From: CAYSWV01 sp964434865
GTDB lineage: Bacteria > Cyanobacteriota > Cyanobacteriia > Thermostichales > Thermostichaceae
Reading direction: 5' to 3'
DNA length: 64,000 bases
Assembly: GCA_964434865.1 (NCBI GenBank)
Contig: CAYSWV010000002.1
Location: 62,001-126,000, forward strand
Shown one piece after another: positions 36,339 through 44,875 of this stretch (position 1 is the first letter of the stretch; each line of letters opens with the position of its first letter). The position numbers were made by a program, and so were the translations under genes. The notes under the pieces were generated by a model. The model was not told where the DNA came from. It saw nothing but the letters and a program-made list of their open reading frames with translations, and searched no databases.

Positions 36339-36788
36339 ATGATGATTTATTCAGAAGAGTCTTTGCGAGATGAACTTCACTCTAGAGGGTGGCGTTCAAC
36401 CCCTCAGCGGGAGGCTATTTTACGGTATTTCTTGGATTTACCTGAGGGGCAACATCTCAACGCTGAAGAGATTCAGGCCCGTCTCCAACAGGAAGGCCAT
36501 ACCATCAGCCTAGCCACAGTTTATCGGACTGTGAAGATGCTGAGTGAAATGGGTATTTTAAGAGAATTAGAGCTTAAAGAAGGCCACAAGTATTATGAAC
36601 TTAACCAACTCGGATCTCAACATCATCATCATTTGGTTTGTATCAAGACGAATGAAGTCATTGAATTTAAAGACAACAAAATACTGGCTATTGTTCAGAA
36701 AGTTGCTGAAAAGTACGGTTATCGCGTTCTTGACTGTCAGTTGACCGTGATCGGGATCAGTCCAGAGGGGCAACGAAGTATCCTCTAA
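36339..36788 (+). CDS. fur: Fur family transcriptional regulator lacking CXXC motifs
   Basis: 149 aa. The winged helix (RSTPQREAILRYF, ISLATVYRTVKMLSEMGIL) and the metal-binding hinge region (EGHKYYELN, HHHHLVC) identify a Fur paralogue close to cyanobacterial FurA. It begins with two ATGs. Unlike FurA it has only two cysteines, C101 and C133: the first CXXC reads CIKTN and the C-terminal one reads SPEGQ. So the structural zinc site formed by paired CXXC motifs is absent. The regulated metal (Fe, Zn, Mn) or peroxide sensing cannot be assigned from this sequence. Confidence 0.85.
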   Translation: MMIYSEESLRDELHSRGWRSTPQREAILRYFLDLPEGQHLNAEEIQARLQQEGHTISLATVYRTVKMLSEMGILRELELKEGHKYYELNQLGSQHHHHLVCIKTNEVIEFKDNKILAIVQKVAEKYGYRVLDCQLTVIGISPEGQRSIL

Positions 36789-36837
36789 GGTGAATCCAGC
36801 ACTACCAATCACTAGCCCATGATTGATCTAGAACTAG

Positions 36838-36965
36838 ATTGTCATAGATTANNNNNNNNNNNNNNNNNNNNNNNNNNNNNNNNNNNNNNNNNNNNNNNNN
36901 NNNNNNNNNNNNNNNNNNNNNNNNNNNNNNNNNNNNNNNNNNNNNNNNNNNATTGTCATAGATTA
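36838..36965. other. assembly gap of 100 N flanked by a direct repeat
   Basis: Bases 36852-36951 are N. The 14 nt ATTGTCATAGATTA occur immediately on both sides (36838-36851 and 36952-36965). The gap length is the conventional arbitrary 100, so the true distance is unknown. The repeat suggests either overlapping contig ends or an unresolved tandem repeat. The remainder of 36789-37252 shows no gene. Confidence 0.95.
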
Positions 36966-37252
36966 TCAACAGTATAAGGAATAGTTCTCAAGTGCTAGAC
37001 TTATTGATAACTCTCCTTGATTAGACAAGGTAACATCTAGCATTAGTTATCCTTCTTAATCAACTCTTCCACTCAAGTTTTGATGAGAAAGTCTTGCAAT
37101 AGAGTGGTAGAGCTGCTATGGTCCTTATCATGTGTTATTGCTCATCATTCACATCAAGTCTCTGTCGGTTGTGATCTTTGAGCAGTCAAAACCTGAATGT
37201 GCCAGTCTCAACTAGGTGCTTTCAGATGATCCATTAGGTGTGGAGATTGTCA

Positions 37253-37618
37253 ATGGCTTGGCAGCGATTTAGCTCAGGAGTATGGTTCAACCATTTAGCT
37301 CCAATGGCTCCCAATTGGTGGATAGGATGGAACAGGGTGGGTGGATTCCAGCTGTTTCATCAATTAGATCCGCCTACTACTCAACAGATTGATGCTATTC
37401 AAGTTCAACGTCAACAGCATGCTGATGGTTGGGTAGATTTCTACTTAGGTCAAGTTTTGTCGTATCCTTCAGGTCGGTGTAGCCTCTTAGATGCGAGTCA
37501 AAAAGTTGCCATCCATTATCTCAAAGAGGATCTAATTCTTTTAAAGGATTTAAAGTCTGGTTCTCATGAAATCCCCACTTGCCTGTGGACCCTTTTGAAA
37601 GCTAAAGCCGACTCCTAG
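37253..37618 (+). CDS. hypothetical protein
   Basis: 121 aa from the ATG at 37253, which has GGAG 7 nt upstream; a GTG five codons earlier is disfavoured. The start AWQRFSSGVWFNHLAPMAPNW is rich in Trp, followed by a soluble alpha/beta segment (QQIDAIQVQRQQHADGWVDF, YLGQVLSYPSGRC). No signal peptide or known motif. Isolated gene between the assembly gap and the convergent sodX gene. Confidence 0.6.
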   Translation: MAWQRFSSGVWFNHLAPMAPNWWIGWNRVGGFQLFHQLDPPTTQQIDAIQVQRQQHADGWVDFYLGQVLSYPSGRCSLLDASQKVAIHYLKEDLILLKDLKSGSHEIPTCLWTLLKAKADS

Positions 37619-37751
37619 TTTTAAACTTAATCCTACAGGCTCGTTATTCAGCATTCAGCTCATGCTTCAAATGGATCTATAACCGTGTCCAGGATCACGT
37701 TGAGTTTAAGGTAATGCTTGCTCAACCTCAACGGGTCATCTTTGCGTGCAC

Positions 37752-38153
37752 TCACAGAAATCGACTTGTCACCCGACCTACGATCAGACTTTGATCCACC
37801 CAGCCAAAGTCCCAGCTATCCGTACTTTGCCGATGATTATCGCCTTGAATAAAGTAAGAACCATCTGGATGAATTGAAATCACTCGTTTCACCAAGTATT
37901 GGTTGGGTTGTCTAGGCGATTTGACTACAACCACATCTCCAGTAGTAATGGTGGATCGCCTATACCATTGACGATCCACTAGGATCTCGTCTCCTGGTCT
38001 TAGCATAGGCAACATGGACACTCCAACAACCTGAAACCGCTGTCGTTGCTTCAGCAACCAAAGACCAATATCCCAAAGGGTACTGTTTCGGAGCTGAGCA
38101 GGGACCAAACCAGGATCCTGAGCCAAACTAGCTTGCTTTGTACCAGGGAACAT
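37752..38153 (-). CDS. sodX: nickel-type superoxide dismutase maturation protease
   Basis: 133-aa S26-family (signal peptidase-like) protease that removes the propeptide of Ni-SOD. The catalytic dyad is S46 in GVSMLPML and K89 in YLVKRVIS; the C-terminal box GDNHRQSTDS follows. I place the start at the ATG at 38153, overlapping the sodN end by 26 nt; an upstream ATG at 38204 would enlarge the overlap to 77 nt and add residues read out of frame with SodN. Overlap with sodN shows co-expression. Confidence 0.85.
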   Translation of the reverse strand: MFPGTKQASLAQDPGLVPAQLRNSTLWDIGLWLLKQRQRFQVVGVSMLPMLRPGDEILVDRQWYRRSTITTGDVVVVKSPRQPNQYLVKRVISIHPDGSYFIQGDNHRQSTDSWDFGWVDQSLIVGRVTSRFL

Positions 38154-38610
38154 CCGTTCTGTTTTTAGTTGCCCAGAACATTTCTTGAATCTCTTTGATA
38201 GCATCCATCAATTCATTGGCATGTTGTAAGTTGACCTCTACCTTGCAAGCAGAACACAATTTTGCAACATTCCAGAACTTAGTATGCAAATCTGGAAACT
38301 GTTCTAAATGTACAGGCTTAAAATAATCTGTCCACAGCACCAATAGTTCCTTTTTAGCGAGTTGAGCTTGCTCTTCCTTGATCTGAATATAGCGGCTCAT
38401 TGTATTTTCATAGGTGGCCAAGGCTGCTGGATCTCCACCTGCAGGAGGCTGTAAGTCTAGGATCTTCTTAGTCATGGATACCACGGCTTCAGCTGCAATT
38501 CGTGCAGAAGCTGGATCATAAACACCACAAGGGCCATCACAGTGAGCATGAACCGTTGGAGCTGGGAACCAAGTCTTCAATTGAGCCGCAATTAAATTAA
38601 ATATACGCAT
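38128..38610 (-). CDS. sodN: nickel superoxide dismutase
   Basis: 160 aa from the ATG at 38610, with GAGG 7 nt upstream. The Ni-hook motif HCDGPCGVY lies at residues 23-31, so a 22-residue propeptide must be cut before H23 to free the amino group that ligates nickel. The rest is the four-helix-bundle domain (SMTKKILDLQ, YIQIKEEQAQLAKKELLVLW) normal for cyanobacterial Ni-SOD. It detoxifies superoxide without iron or manganese. Transcribed with sodX. Confidence 0.95.
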   Translation of the reverse strand: MRIFNLIAAQLKTWFPAPTVHAHCDGPCGVYDPASARIAAEAVVSMTKKILDLQPPAGGDPAALATYENTMSRYIQIKEEQAQLAKKELLVLWTDYFKPVHLEQFPDLHTKFWNVAKLCSACKVEVNLQHANELMDAIKEIQEMFWATKNRTDVPWYKAS

Positions 38611-39149
38611 AATGATACCTCTCAACTTCGAGCTTGTTTATCGTACCACCTTGAGTATAGAGATTTTGTGAAAGTATAGACGTAGAGATCCTAATTTTGG
38701 TGAAGAATTATGCCGTACAGCTGTAACCTGGTCTTAAATTTCCATATGGACACAAATTCTTGGATATTGGATCATAGTATCTACTTATCTAAATCCTGAA
38801 ATCCACTGTTTAGATTTGAACCTAAACCTACTGCTAATCAGATCTGTCAGTAAACCTATCTACTTGCATACTCGGATTCTCAAGACTTTGAAAGCTTTGA
38901 TTTAGAATGAATCAGAAACTTTGTTGAATATCTATTGAAGACTCTTTGGATCTCTGCTGATCAGCATACAGGAGTTACTCAACTAGTCAAAGTCTGAATT
39001 GTTAAAATGAGTACTATTCTCGACAAATCCTTAAAATCAAGCCAGCTCCAATCTGCATTAACCTAGTCATTTCTGATCTGACCATCCCATGGCTACCAAG
39101 CCTTGAAAACAGCGTGCTAGACTATTTGTATAGTAATCGGACTGATGGC
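38611..39149. other. 539-nt divergent intergenic region
   Basis: Upstream of sodN (minus) and the PspA-like gene (plus). It contains the 12-bp palindrome TGCTGATCAGCA at 38955-38966. No RNA gene or coding-like ORF was seen. Confidence 0.4.
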
Positions 39150-39680
39150 ATGGGATTTCTGAAACGGATCAAGACTACCATCCAATACGACTTTATCCCT
39201 TTAGCTGAAACAGATGAGGGCTTAGAGTTTCTAAGGCTATCGCTACAAAATATGATTGAAGACTCGATGCAACTAAGGCAACTTGTCGAGGCAGCCCTAA
39301 TTAGACAGGAACAAATAGATCACGAGTGTCGACAGATTCTGCAAACCTTGGAAGACTTCCAACTCCAGGCTGAAGCTGCTCTCATTAATCATGATGACTA
39401 TTCAGCTCGTGAAGCTCTGCTCGATAAGCGCGACGGTTTAAAAAAGGCTCAAGCAACTAGACTGCAATTGCAAAAATACACTCGACTGATCCGTGAGCTG
39501 CAACCTTTACTCAATGAACTAGAGTACAAAATCGATGTTGTCAGATGCTTACTCCCCAATGATGACGATTTAGACGACATCCCCTTCGGATCTAAAAAGC
39601 CCAAGCATCCACCTGATGGGACTTATGGAGCACAGGCAGATCCACTAGTAGATGGCCAAGCCATATCAATCGTTCCCTAG
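39150..39680 (+). CDS. PspA/Vipp1-like short coiled-coil protein
   Basis: 176 aa from the ATG at 39150. The first residues MGFLKRIKTTI match the beginning of PspA/IM30, which decides this start over a GTG 12 codons upstream. The following SLQNMIEDSMQLRQLVEAALIRQEQ aligns with the first hairpin of that family (EMQEDLxQLRQ), and a KRDGLKKAQATRLQLQ segment with the next. It is shorter than PspA (about 220 aa) and ends in an acidic, Pro/Gly-rich tail, so it is a divergent or reduced member, possibly membrane-stress related. Confidence 0.6.
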   Translation: MGFLKRIKTTIQYDFIPLAETDEGLEFLRLSLQNMIEDSMQLRQLVEAALIRQEQIDHECRQILQTLEDFQLQAEAALINHDDYSAREALLDKRDGLKKAQATRLQLQKYTRLIRELQPLLNELEYKIDVVRCLLPNDDDLDDIPFGSKKPKHPPDGTYGAQADPLVDGQAISIVP

Positions 39681-39828
39681 ATATCAATCGCTTTCAATAT
39701 CTTTAGTTAGACCATAGTTGACTATAGTTCCCAAGCTAGGCTGTTTCAATAATTCCTTGACGTTCAAAGATTATGAGGAGAGTCTCAAGGTAAGATGACA
39801 AAGGTGATTCACTGATCCGTTTGCATTA

Positions 39829-41139
39829 ATGATGATTGACTCTGACCATTACTGGCTGACTAATGTCCAAGTTCCCATCTCAGTCTTAGCTAACCCTGAT
39901 CCGGTTATTTTGGCCCAAGCTAACCGAGAGCATCTAGCCTCTGTTCACCTTGAAATTCAAGCAGGTGTAATTACACAAGTTTGTTCAACTCAGTTGGGAT
40001 TGCCTGAGTCAGGTTTACAGATTGAGGGGAAAGGGGGTCAAGTTTGGCCTTGTTTTGTGGATCTGCATACCCATTTAGACAAAGGCCATGTTTGGCCACG
40101 CTCACCTAATCCTGATGGAACCTTTGAACAAGCTCTAGAAGCTTCCCGTACTGACATCCAGCAGATCCAAAACCCTGAAGATTTTTATCGTCGTATGGAC
40201 TTTGGCTTGAAGTGTAGCTATGCCCATGGCACACAAGCTATCCGGACTCACTTAGTGTGTTCAACAGCAACTCCTCTTGAGATCTTTGATATTTTTCAGT
40301 CGCTCCAGCAGGCATGGTCGGGGCGGTTGAGTTTACAGGCTGTGGCGCTGGCAGGGCTGGATATTTACGTATCCCCTTTAGCCGAACCGTTAGCTGATCG
40401 AGTGGCGGAATTGGGTGGCTTGCTAGGAGGTGTGGTTAGACCTCAACCTGACCTGTTAGCCCAATTGGATCGAGTATTTACGTTAGCTCAAGAGCGGGGT
40501 CTCGATCTGGATTTTCATACGGATGAAACTAGTGATCCCAGTTCAATGACTCTTAGAGCAGTAGCAGAGGCAGCCCTCCGGCATCAATTTCAAGGTCAGA
40601 TTGTCTGTGGACACTGCTGTAACTTAGCTGTTCAAGCACCTGATGTGGTGCAAGCAACCTTAGATCGGGTGAAAGCCGCTGGGATTGGGATTGTGAGTTT
40701 ACCCATGTGTAATCTTTATCTACAAGATCGCTTGTCAGCTCGGACCCCTCGATGGCGGGGCGTCACGGTTCTCAAAGAGATCAAGCAAATGGGGATTCCA
40801 GTCGCGATGGCCAGTGATAATTGCCGAGATCCCTTTTTTGGCTTCGGTGATCATGATGGTCTTGAAGTCTTTACCCAATCTGTGCGGATTGCTCATTTAG
40901 ACACCCCCTATGGCAACTGGCCTCAAGCCATTACCACCACTCCTGCCGATCTAATGCGGCTACCTACCCTTGGTCGGATTGGAGTAGGTATGGCAGCCGA
41001 TCTAATTTGGTTTAAAGGTCGGGGCTTTAGTGAATTGCTCTCTCGTCCCCAACATGATCGAATGGTGTTTCGTCAAGGTCGGACGATTCAGGCTCCGTTA
41101 CCCGATTATGCAGAATTAGATGATCTAATGTCAGGGTGA
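39829..41139 (+). CDS. cytosine deaminase-like amidohydrolase
   Basis: 436 aa, two adjacent ATGs (39829, 39832). An amidohydrolase TIM barrel similar to E. coli CodA: metal-binding HxH in VDLHTHLDKGH, DFHTDET, CGHCCNL, and the metal Asp in MASDNCRDPFF; RWRGVTVLKEIKQMGI matches the CodA segment KRRGITRVKEML. Likely hydrolytic deaminase of cytosine or a related pyrimidine or creatinine-type ring; the substrate is not certain from motifs. It stands alone between unrelated genes. Confidence 0.75.
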   Translation: MMIDSDHYWLTNVQVPISVLANPDPVILAQANREHLASVHLEIQAGVITQVCSTQLGLPESGLQIEGKGGQVWPCFVDLHTHLDKGHVWPRSPNPDGTFEQALEASRTDIQQIQNPEDFYRRMDFGLKCSYAHGTQAIRTHLVCSTATPLEIFDIFQSLQQAWSGRLSLQAVALAGLDIYVSPLAEPLADRVAELGGLLGGVVRPQPDLLAQLDRVFTLAQERGLDLDFHTDETSDPSSMTLRAVAEAALRHQFQGQIVCGHCCNLAVQAPDVVQATLDRVKAAGIGIVSLPMCNLYLQDRLSARTPRWRGVTVLKEIKQMGIPVAMASDNCRDPFFGFGDHDGLEVFTQSVRIAHLDTPYGNWPQAITTTPADLMRLPTLGRIGVGMAADLIWFKGRGFSELLSRPQHDRMVFRQGRTIQAPLPDYAELDDLMSG

Positions 41140-41212
41140 GCAGTAATCTGTTGCTCCAAAGACAACCCTCTGACAAAATAGTAAAGCCAAAAGTAAAGCT
41201 CAATGTCTAGGA

Positions 41213-41218
41213 TATAAT
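41213..41218 (+). promoter_or_regulatory. putative -10 element of ilvN
   Basis: TATAAT at 41213-41218 matches the sigma-70 -10 consensus. Transcription from about 41225 would leave a leader of only about 7 nt before the ATG at 41232, consistent with the absence of a Shine-Dalgarno site. A matching -35 box is not obvious. Confidence 0.4.
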
Positions 41219-41231
41219 CTTGTCTCCCTCC

Positions 41232-41756
41232 ATGAAACATACCTTAAGTGCTCTCGTTCAGGATCAGCCTGGCGTTCTAACTCGGATTGCAGGGATGTTT
41301 GCTCGGCGGGGGTTCAACATTGATAGCTTAACAGTAGGTCCCACGGAACGTCCGGGGGTTTCTCGGATCACGATGGTGGTACCCGGTGATGATCGAGATG
41401 TTGAGCAGATCATTAAACAGCTTTACAAATTGATCGACGTCCTGAAAGTGACTGACATTTCCAAGATTCCCTGTGTTGAGCGTGAGCTGATGTTAATTAA
41501 AGTGAATGCTAGCGTGGAGACTCGCTCTGGCATTATGGATGTTGCACAAATGTTTAGAGCTCGGATTGTTGATGTTGCTGAAGAATCCCTGACCCTAGAA
41601 GTCACGGGAGATCCAGGTAAATTGGTGGCTATTGTTAAAATGCTATCCACCTTCGGGATTAGAGAGATTGCTCGTACTGGTTTAGTCTCTATGGTCCGTG
41701 AATCAGGGGTCAATACGGAATTTCTTAAGCATCAACCTGCGACCGGGGTTATGTAA
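41232..41756 (+). CDS. ilvN: acetolactate synthase small (regulatory) subunit
   Basis: 174 aa from the ATG at 41232, the standard family start MKHTLSALVQDQPGVL. The N-terminal ACT domain (GVLTRIAGMFARRGFNIDSLTVG) binds valine and mediates feedback inhibition of acetohydroxyacid synthase, the first common enzyme of branched-chain amino acid synthesis; the second domain contains ELMLIKVNA and TGDPGKLVAIVKML. The catalytic subunit ilvB is not in the window. No SD site is seen, in line with a very short leader. Confidence 0.95.
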   Translation: MKHTLSALVQDQPGVLTRIAGMFARRGFNIDSLTVGPTERPGVSRITMVVPGDDRDVEQIIKQLYKLIDVLKVTDISKIPCVERELMLIKVNASVETRSGIMDVAQMFRARIVDVAEESLTLEVTGDPGKLVAIVKMLSTFGIREIARTGLVSMVRESGVNTEFLKHQPATGVM

Positions 41757-41810
41757 GCCTTCAACAGGGTTGCGAAATTCTTCGAGTGTTATCTTCAAAA
41801 TGAGTCCATT

Positions 41811-42302
41811 ATGCAATTCTTGAATCGTGTATCGTTAGGATCAATAGCATCACAGGTAAAGAGCCATATCAAGCTGCTGACACTGACGATCGTGGTGCTG
41901 GCCAGTTTATTCCTCACTAGCTGTGGATCGAGTGTACCTCAGGCCGTTGTTAAGCAAGCCTTACTCTATTACATGACTGAAAACCCAGGTGTCAGACAAA
42001 ATCTAGTAGATCAGTCATCGTTGTCCGATCAGATCCAACTAGTTAACTTTAGGGTCGAGCAGGATAAACAGGTTAGCCTTATTGGTGAGTCAGAAACACT
42101 CATTGAAGCTCATCAACTGACAGGGACCTATCAGCTAAAGGTGACCACACCATCGACGCGGACTCGCTACAAGCGACAACCCGAGCCTTTTCAAATAGTA
42201 CTGGCTTCAGGAGATGAAAATTCAACCTGGTATCTGGTGGTTCCTAGCCAACCTGATCGGTGGACAACTCTTGAATTTTTATCCCAGCCTGAGTCAACAT
42301 GA
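41811..42302 (+). CDS. hypothetical lipoprotein
   Basis: 163 aa. The N-terminus has a basic segment, a hydrophobic stretch and the lipobox LTSC (C38), so it should be a lipid-anchored periplasmic protein. The mature part is mixed, with a beta-rich C-terminus (YQLKVTTPSTRTRYKRQPEP, WYLVVPSQPDRW). No family recognised. It lies 54 nt after ilvN and converges on sigF with 32 nt between stops. Confidence 0.7.
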   Translation: MQFLNRVSLGSIASQVKSHIKLLTLTIVVLASLFLTSCGSSVPQAVVKQALLYYMTENPGVRQNLVDQSSLSDQIQLVNFRVEQDKQVSLIGESETLIEAHQLTGTYQLKVTTPSTRTRYKRQPEPFQIVLASGDENSTWYLVVPSQPDRWTTLEFLSQPEST

Positions 42303-42334
42303 GTCAGCCAGAATTTTAAACCTGGTGTCTCAGG

Positions 42335-43171
42335 CTAAAATAGGTCTTGATTTAATATTTTTGTCAGGCGCTCCAACCCCTTTTTGACTTGGCGAGAGAC
42401 AGTGACAGCACTGATCCCTAACCGTTCAGCTGTTTCCTTTTGGGTTAGATCATAGAGAAACACAAACTCAAGGATAGTGCGGGTTCGCTTCTCTAGGTGA
42501 TCTAAGGCAAATTGGAGCCGATGCCAATCTTCTTGAGCTAGCTGGAAACTCCGATAGCGACTGTCCGGGACCATTTCTCCCAGAGAAACACTATCCTCCT
42601 CTGACTGAATGGGGGCATCTAAGCTTAGGAGTAGGCTATTTTGCTGAGCTAACTGCATTTCTTGCCAGTCATCTTCACTTAGATCAAGGCTGGCTCTAAC
42701 TTCAGCTTCGGTAGGCGCTCGCCCCAGATCTTGACGGAGCTGAGCAATCTTCTTTTTGGCTTGTCGATGTAGGGTCACCCAGCGTCTAGGAATCCGCATA
42801 GCTGGGCTCTTATCTCGCAGGTAGTGTTGGATTTCGCCCCGAATGTAGGGCATCGCAAAGGAACTAAAGGCTAAACCTCGTGAGATATCGAAGCGTTCAA
42901 TAGCTTGGATCAGACCTAAACAGCCAATCTGAACCAGATCGTCGTAGCTCTCGTGACATTGATGCCGCCAATGATGAGCCTCTTTCCGCACAAGACCCAT
43001 GTTGAGTTCCACTAGCTGATTACGAATAGAAGACTGACGTCCCCCCTGCTGATAGAGACGCAATAACTCAGCAGTTCTGGCTTTGACATCTGTCATGGTA
43101 GCAGCCATTGAGGTCCTTAGACTTCTGGGTACATCAGACAACGTCAAACAGTTCTCTTGATAGACCATCAT
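42335..43171 (-). CDS. sigF: group 3 RNA polymerase sigma factor SigF
   Basis: 278 aa. Region 2 is YDDLVQIGCLGLIQAIERFD plus FSSFAMPYIRGEIQHYLRD; region 3 follows with RAPTEAEVRASLDLSEDDW, and region 4 has the helix-turn-helix DLTQKETAERLGISAVTVSR near the end. This is the SigF/SigB-like alternative type, which in Synechocystis controls motility and pilus genes. Two adjacent ATGs (43171, 43168). No anti-sigma factor gene is adjacent. Confidence 0.92.
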   Translation of the reverse strand: MMVYQENCLTLSDVPRSLRTSMAATMTDVKARTAELLRLYQQGGRQSSIRNQLVELNMGLVRKEAHHWRHQCHESYDDLVQIGCLGLIQAIERFDISRGLAFSSFAMPYIRGEIQHYLRDKSPAMRIPRRWVTLHRQAKKKIAQLRQDLGRAPTEAEVRASLDLSEDDWQEMQLAQQNSLLLSLDAPIQSEEDSVSLGEMVPDSRYRSFQLAQEDWHRLQFALDHLEKRTRTILEFVFLYDLTQKETAERLGISAVTVSRQVKKGLERLTKILNQDLF

Positions 43172-43553
43172 CCATTGCCATAAACGAACAAAGTGGAGCC
43201 AATCTGGAAAGACAGTTCTAAGTCGATCGTTCCCATAAGTTCAACCGTAAGTTCAACTACTTAAGTAATCGAACCAGGCCTATCATACGATGAAAACAGA
43301 GTATCCTGAGAGTAAACTACATCACACCCTGTAAGCGAACTGGCTCAATACCTTTAGTGTGCCCTGACAAGCCACTACGATTAAGCGCAATCACGCGTAA
43401 CTTCTCTCAGCATGATCCTGTAATGCGAGGTGATCATTTGAGTTTAATCTTATCACTCCAGCCATTTAGGATTCGGCCAGCTGTTTAGGATTTGGATTAT
43501 GGGATGGATCAGCTACCCTAGAACCCAGTAAGTGTTTTGTGTTTAGAGCCGCT
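43172..43553. other. intergenic region upstream of sigF
   Basis: A 382-nt divergent region. It contains a repeated AAGTTCAAC (about 43237-43260) near the sigF start. No RNA gene or ORF with coding character was seen. Confidence 0.35.
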
Positions 43554-44141
43554 ATGACTAACGTGTCCTACCGTCCTAATTTGTTAGAGTCAGAAGCCTT
43601 TTATGAAGATTCTCTCTGTTGGTTAGGCCGTCCCCAAGAATGTTATCGATTGCTAAGTGAAGCTGTATTTCCTGCAGTCTCAACTTGGGTTCGAGGCGAT
43701 CTAGACTTACATTCATTCAATCATTGGCAACTTGAAGAACTCCGCACGTTTCTATACCCTGTTGTTTCTCTAGGTGAGCATGAAACACTCGTCTTACCCA
43801 GTGAAGCCATGCTTTTATGTGGTACAGGCAATTATTACAATCCTTGTGATCTGGCTATTATTGTTTTTGTTCAACGACCTGATGAGCTATTTAGCCAATT
43901 AATGCAACGAATTAGACAAACTGAATCAACCATCTGTCGGGGTCCAGATGTCACTATGTTATCTGAGCAGGTTAATCTAACCCAACGAGGTCAGGATTAT
44001 ATCAATACCAAGTATGTAGTGTGGCCGTTTGCCTTACCTAACTCTGCAATCGATACACTCGTCAAACAAGGTTTGAGCATTATCAAACTCTCTCCTACCG
44101 ATACCTCTAGGCCCTTCAGTCCACCCGCGTTTAAGTCCTGA
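43554..44141 (+). CDS. hypothetical protein
   Basis: 195 aa from the ATG at 43554 (a GTG 5 codons earlier is possible). Soluble alpha/beta protein; recognisable stretches are LCWLGRPQECYRLLSEAVFP, LGEHETLVLPSEAML and YYNPCDLAIIVFVQRPDEL. It lacks signal peptide, membrane segments and known catalytic motifs. I do not recognise a family. It is the last intact gene before the decayed region. Confidence 0.55.
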   Translation: MTNVSYRPNLLESEAFYEDSLCWLGRPQECYRLLSEAVFPAVSTWVRGDLDLHSFNHWQLEELRTFLYPVVSLGEHETLVLPSEAMLLCGTGNYYNPCDLAIIVFVQRPDELFSQLMQRIRQTESTICRGPDVTMLSEQVNLTQRGQDYINTKYVVWPFALPNSAIDTLVKQGLSIIKLSPTDTSRPFSPPAFKS

Positions 44142-44321
44142 ATTTCAATACGTCACGATCTCCTATCCGATCTTTTCAAGCAGACCTCCCTTGTCACCCG
44201 ATGCATACTTGAGAGACTTGTTTAGGAGATAACTCGTGAGCAGATTTCATCAACCTCTTTTTAATTCTAATCAGCGTTGCTGTAGCCTACAGAACTCGAG
44301 CAAAATACAATAAGACCTAAG

Positions 44322-44675
44322 TTCTATACCCAGGTTCTCCCTTTTAAAAAGATCTCAGATATTGAAGTATCAGGCTCTGACTATAAGAACGCTTGCAGGG
44401 TGTATTTGGATTGAGAATGCGAGTAGCCCAGTTACAATTACAGGGCAAACGCATGTTAAGAAAATATTAAACTATAGGAGCTGAGATACTTGCCTACATG
44501 GGTAACAAAGACTCACTAATGCATTTGACTATCAATAGCAGGATAATCAATAGACCCGTATTGAAACTAACACCAGTTTATTGACAAGATGCGTTTGCCC
44601 TGGTTACAATTAGGTGATGAAATTATCGAGATCACTGACTATTTAGCCCCAAAAGGTAAGCCGTTTCCTGTATAG
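44322..44675 (+). pseudogene. VOC/glyoxalase-like gene, frameshifted and split by a MITE-like insertion
   Basis: Bases 44322-44396 read FYTQVLPFKKISDIEVSGSD, the first beta-alpha-beta unit of a vicinal-oxygen-chelate protein; the frame then shifts, and 44396-44440 read GVFGLRMRVAQLQL. At 44441 a 162-bp element begins. After it, 44613-44672 read GDEIIEITDYLAPKGKPFPV and then a stop. Joining the two sides at the target duplication restores the frame as QLQL-GDEIIEITDY, the usual VOC order. Further frameshift or truncation follows and no C-terminal half is found, so the gene is dead. The rest of 44142-44875 has no intact gene. Confidence 0.72.
44431..44612. mobile_element. MITE-like element with 14-bp inverted ends and 10-bp target duplication
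   Basis: The element spans 44441-44602 (162 bp). Its ends are CAGGGCAAACGCAT (44441-44454) and ATGCGTTTGCCCTG (44589-44602), perfect reverse complements. It is flanked by the direct repeat GTTACAATTA (44431-44440 and 44603-44612). The interior is AT-rich with no coding capacity. It sits in the VOC pseudogene and removal with one repeat copy rebuilds that reading frame. It therefore behaves as a non-autonomous transposon mobilised by an unseen IS transposase; a 9-10 bp duplication fits families such as IS4. Confidence 0.82.
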
Positions 44676-44875
44676 CAAGGACGATGATCCTTATATCAAC
44701 TAGTTCTGCTGACAGCCTCATTAGCGATCATCGAAGTGGGCAGTACTCTGATAACATGCATAAGTTGGAAGATACATAGCTCAAGCGAAATCTCACAGAT
44801 TTTTCCGTCAAGAGGCTGATCAAATTAGCTGCCAATAAAGTTATCCTGCTTTCAGCAAAATGGAAGATTGGAAAA

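Noticed and set aside
41170..41175. CTGACA as the -35 box of ilvN
   Set aside because: It is 37 nt from the TATAAT, far from the 16-18 nt needed.
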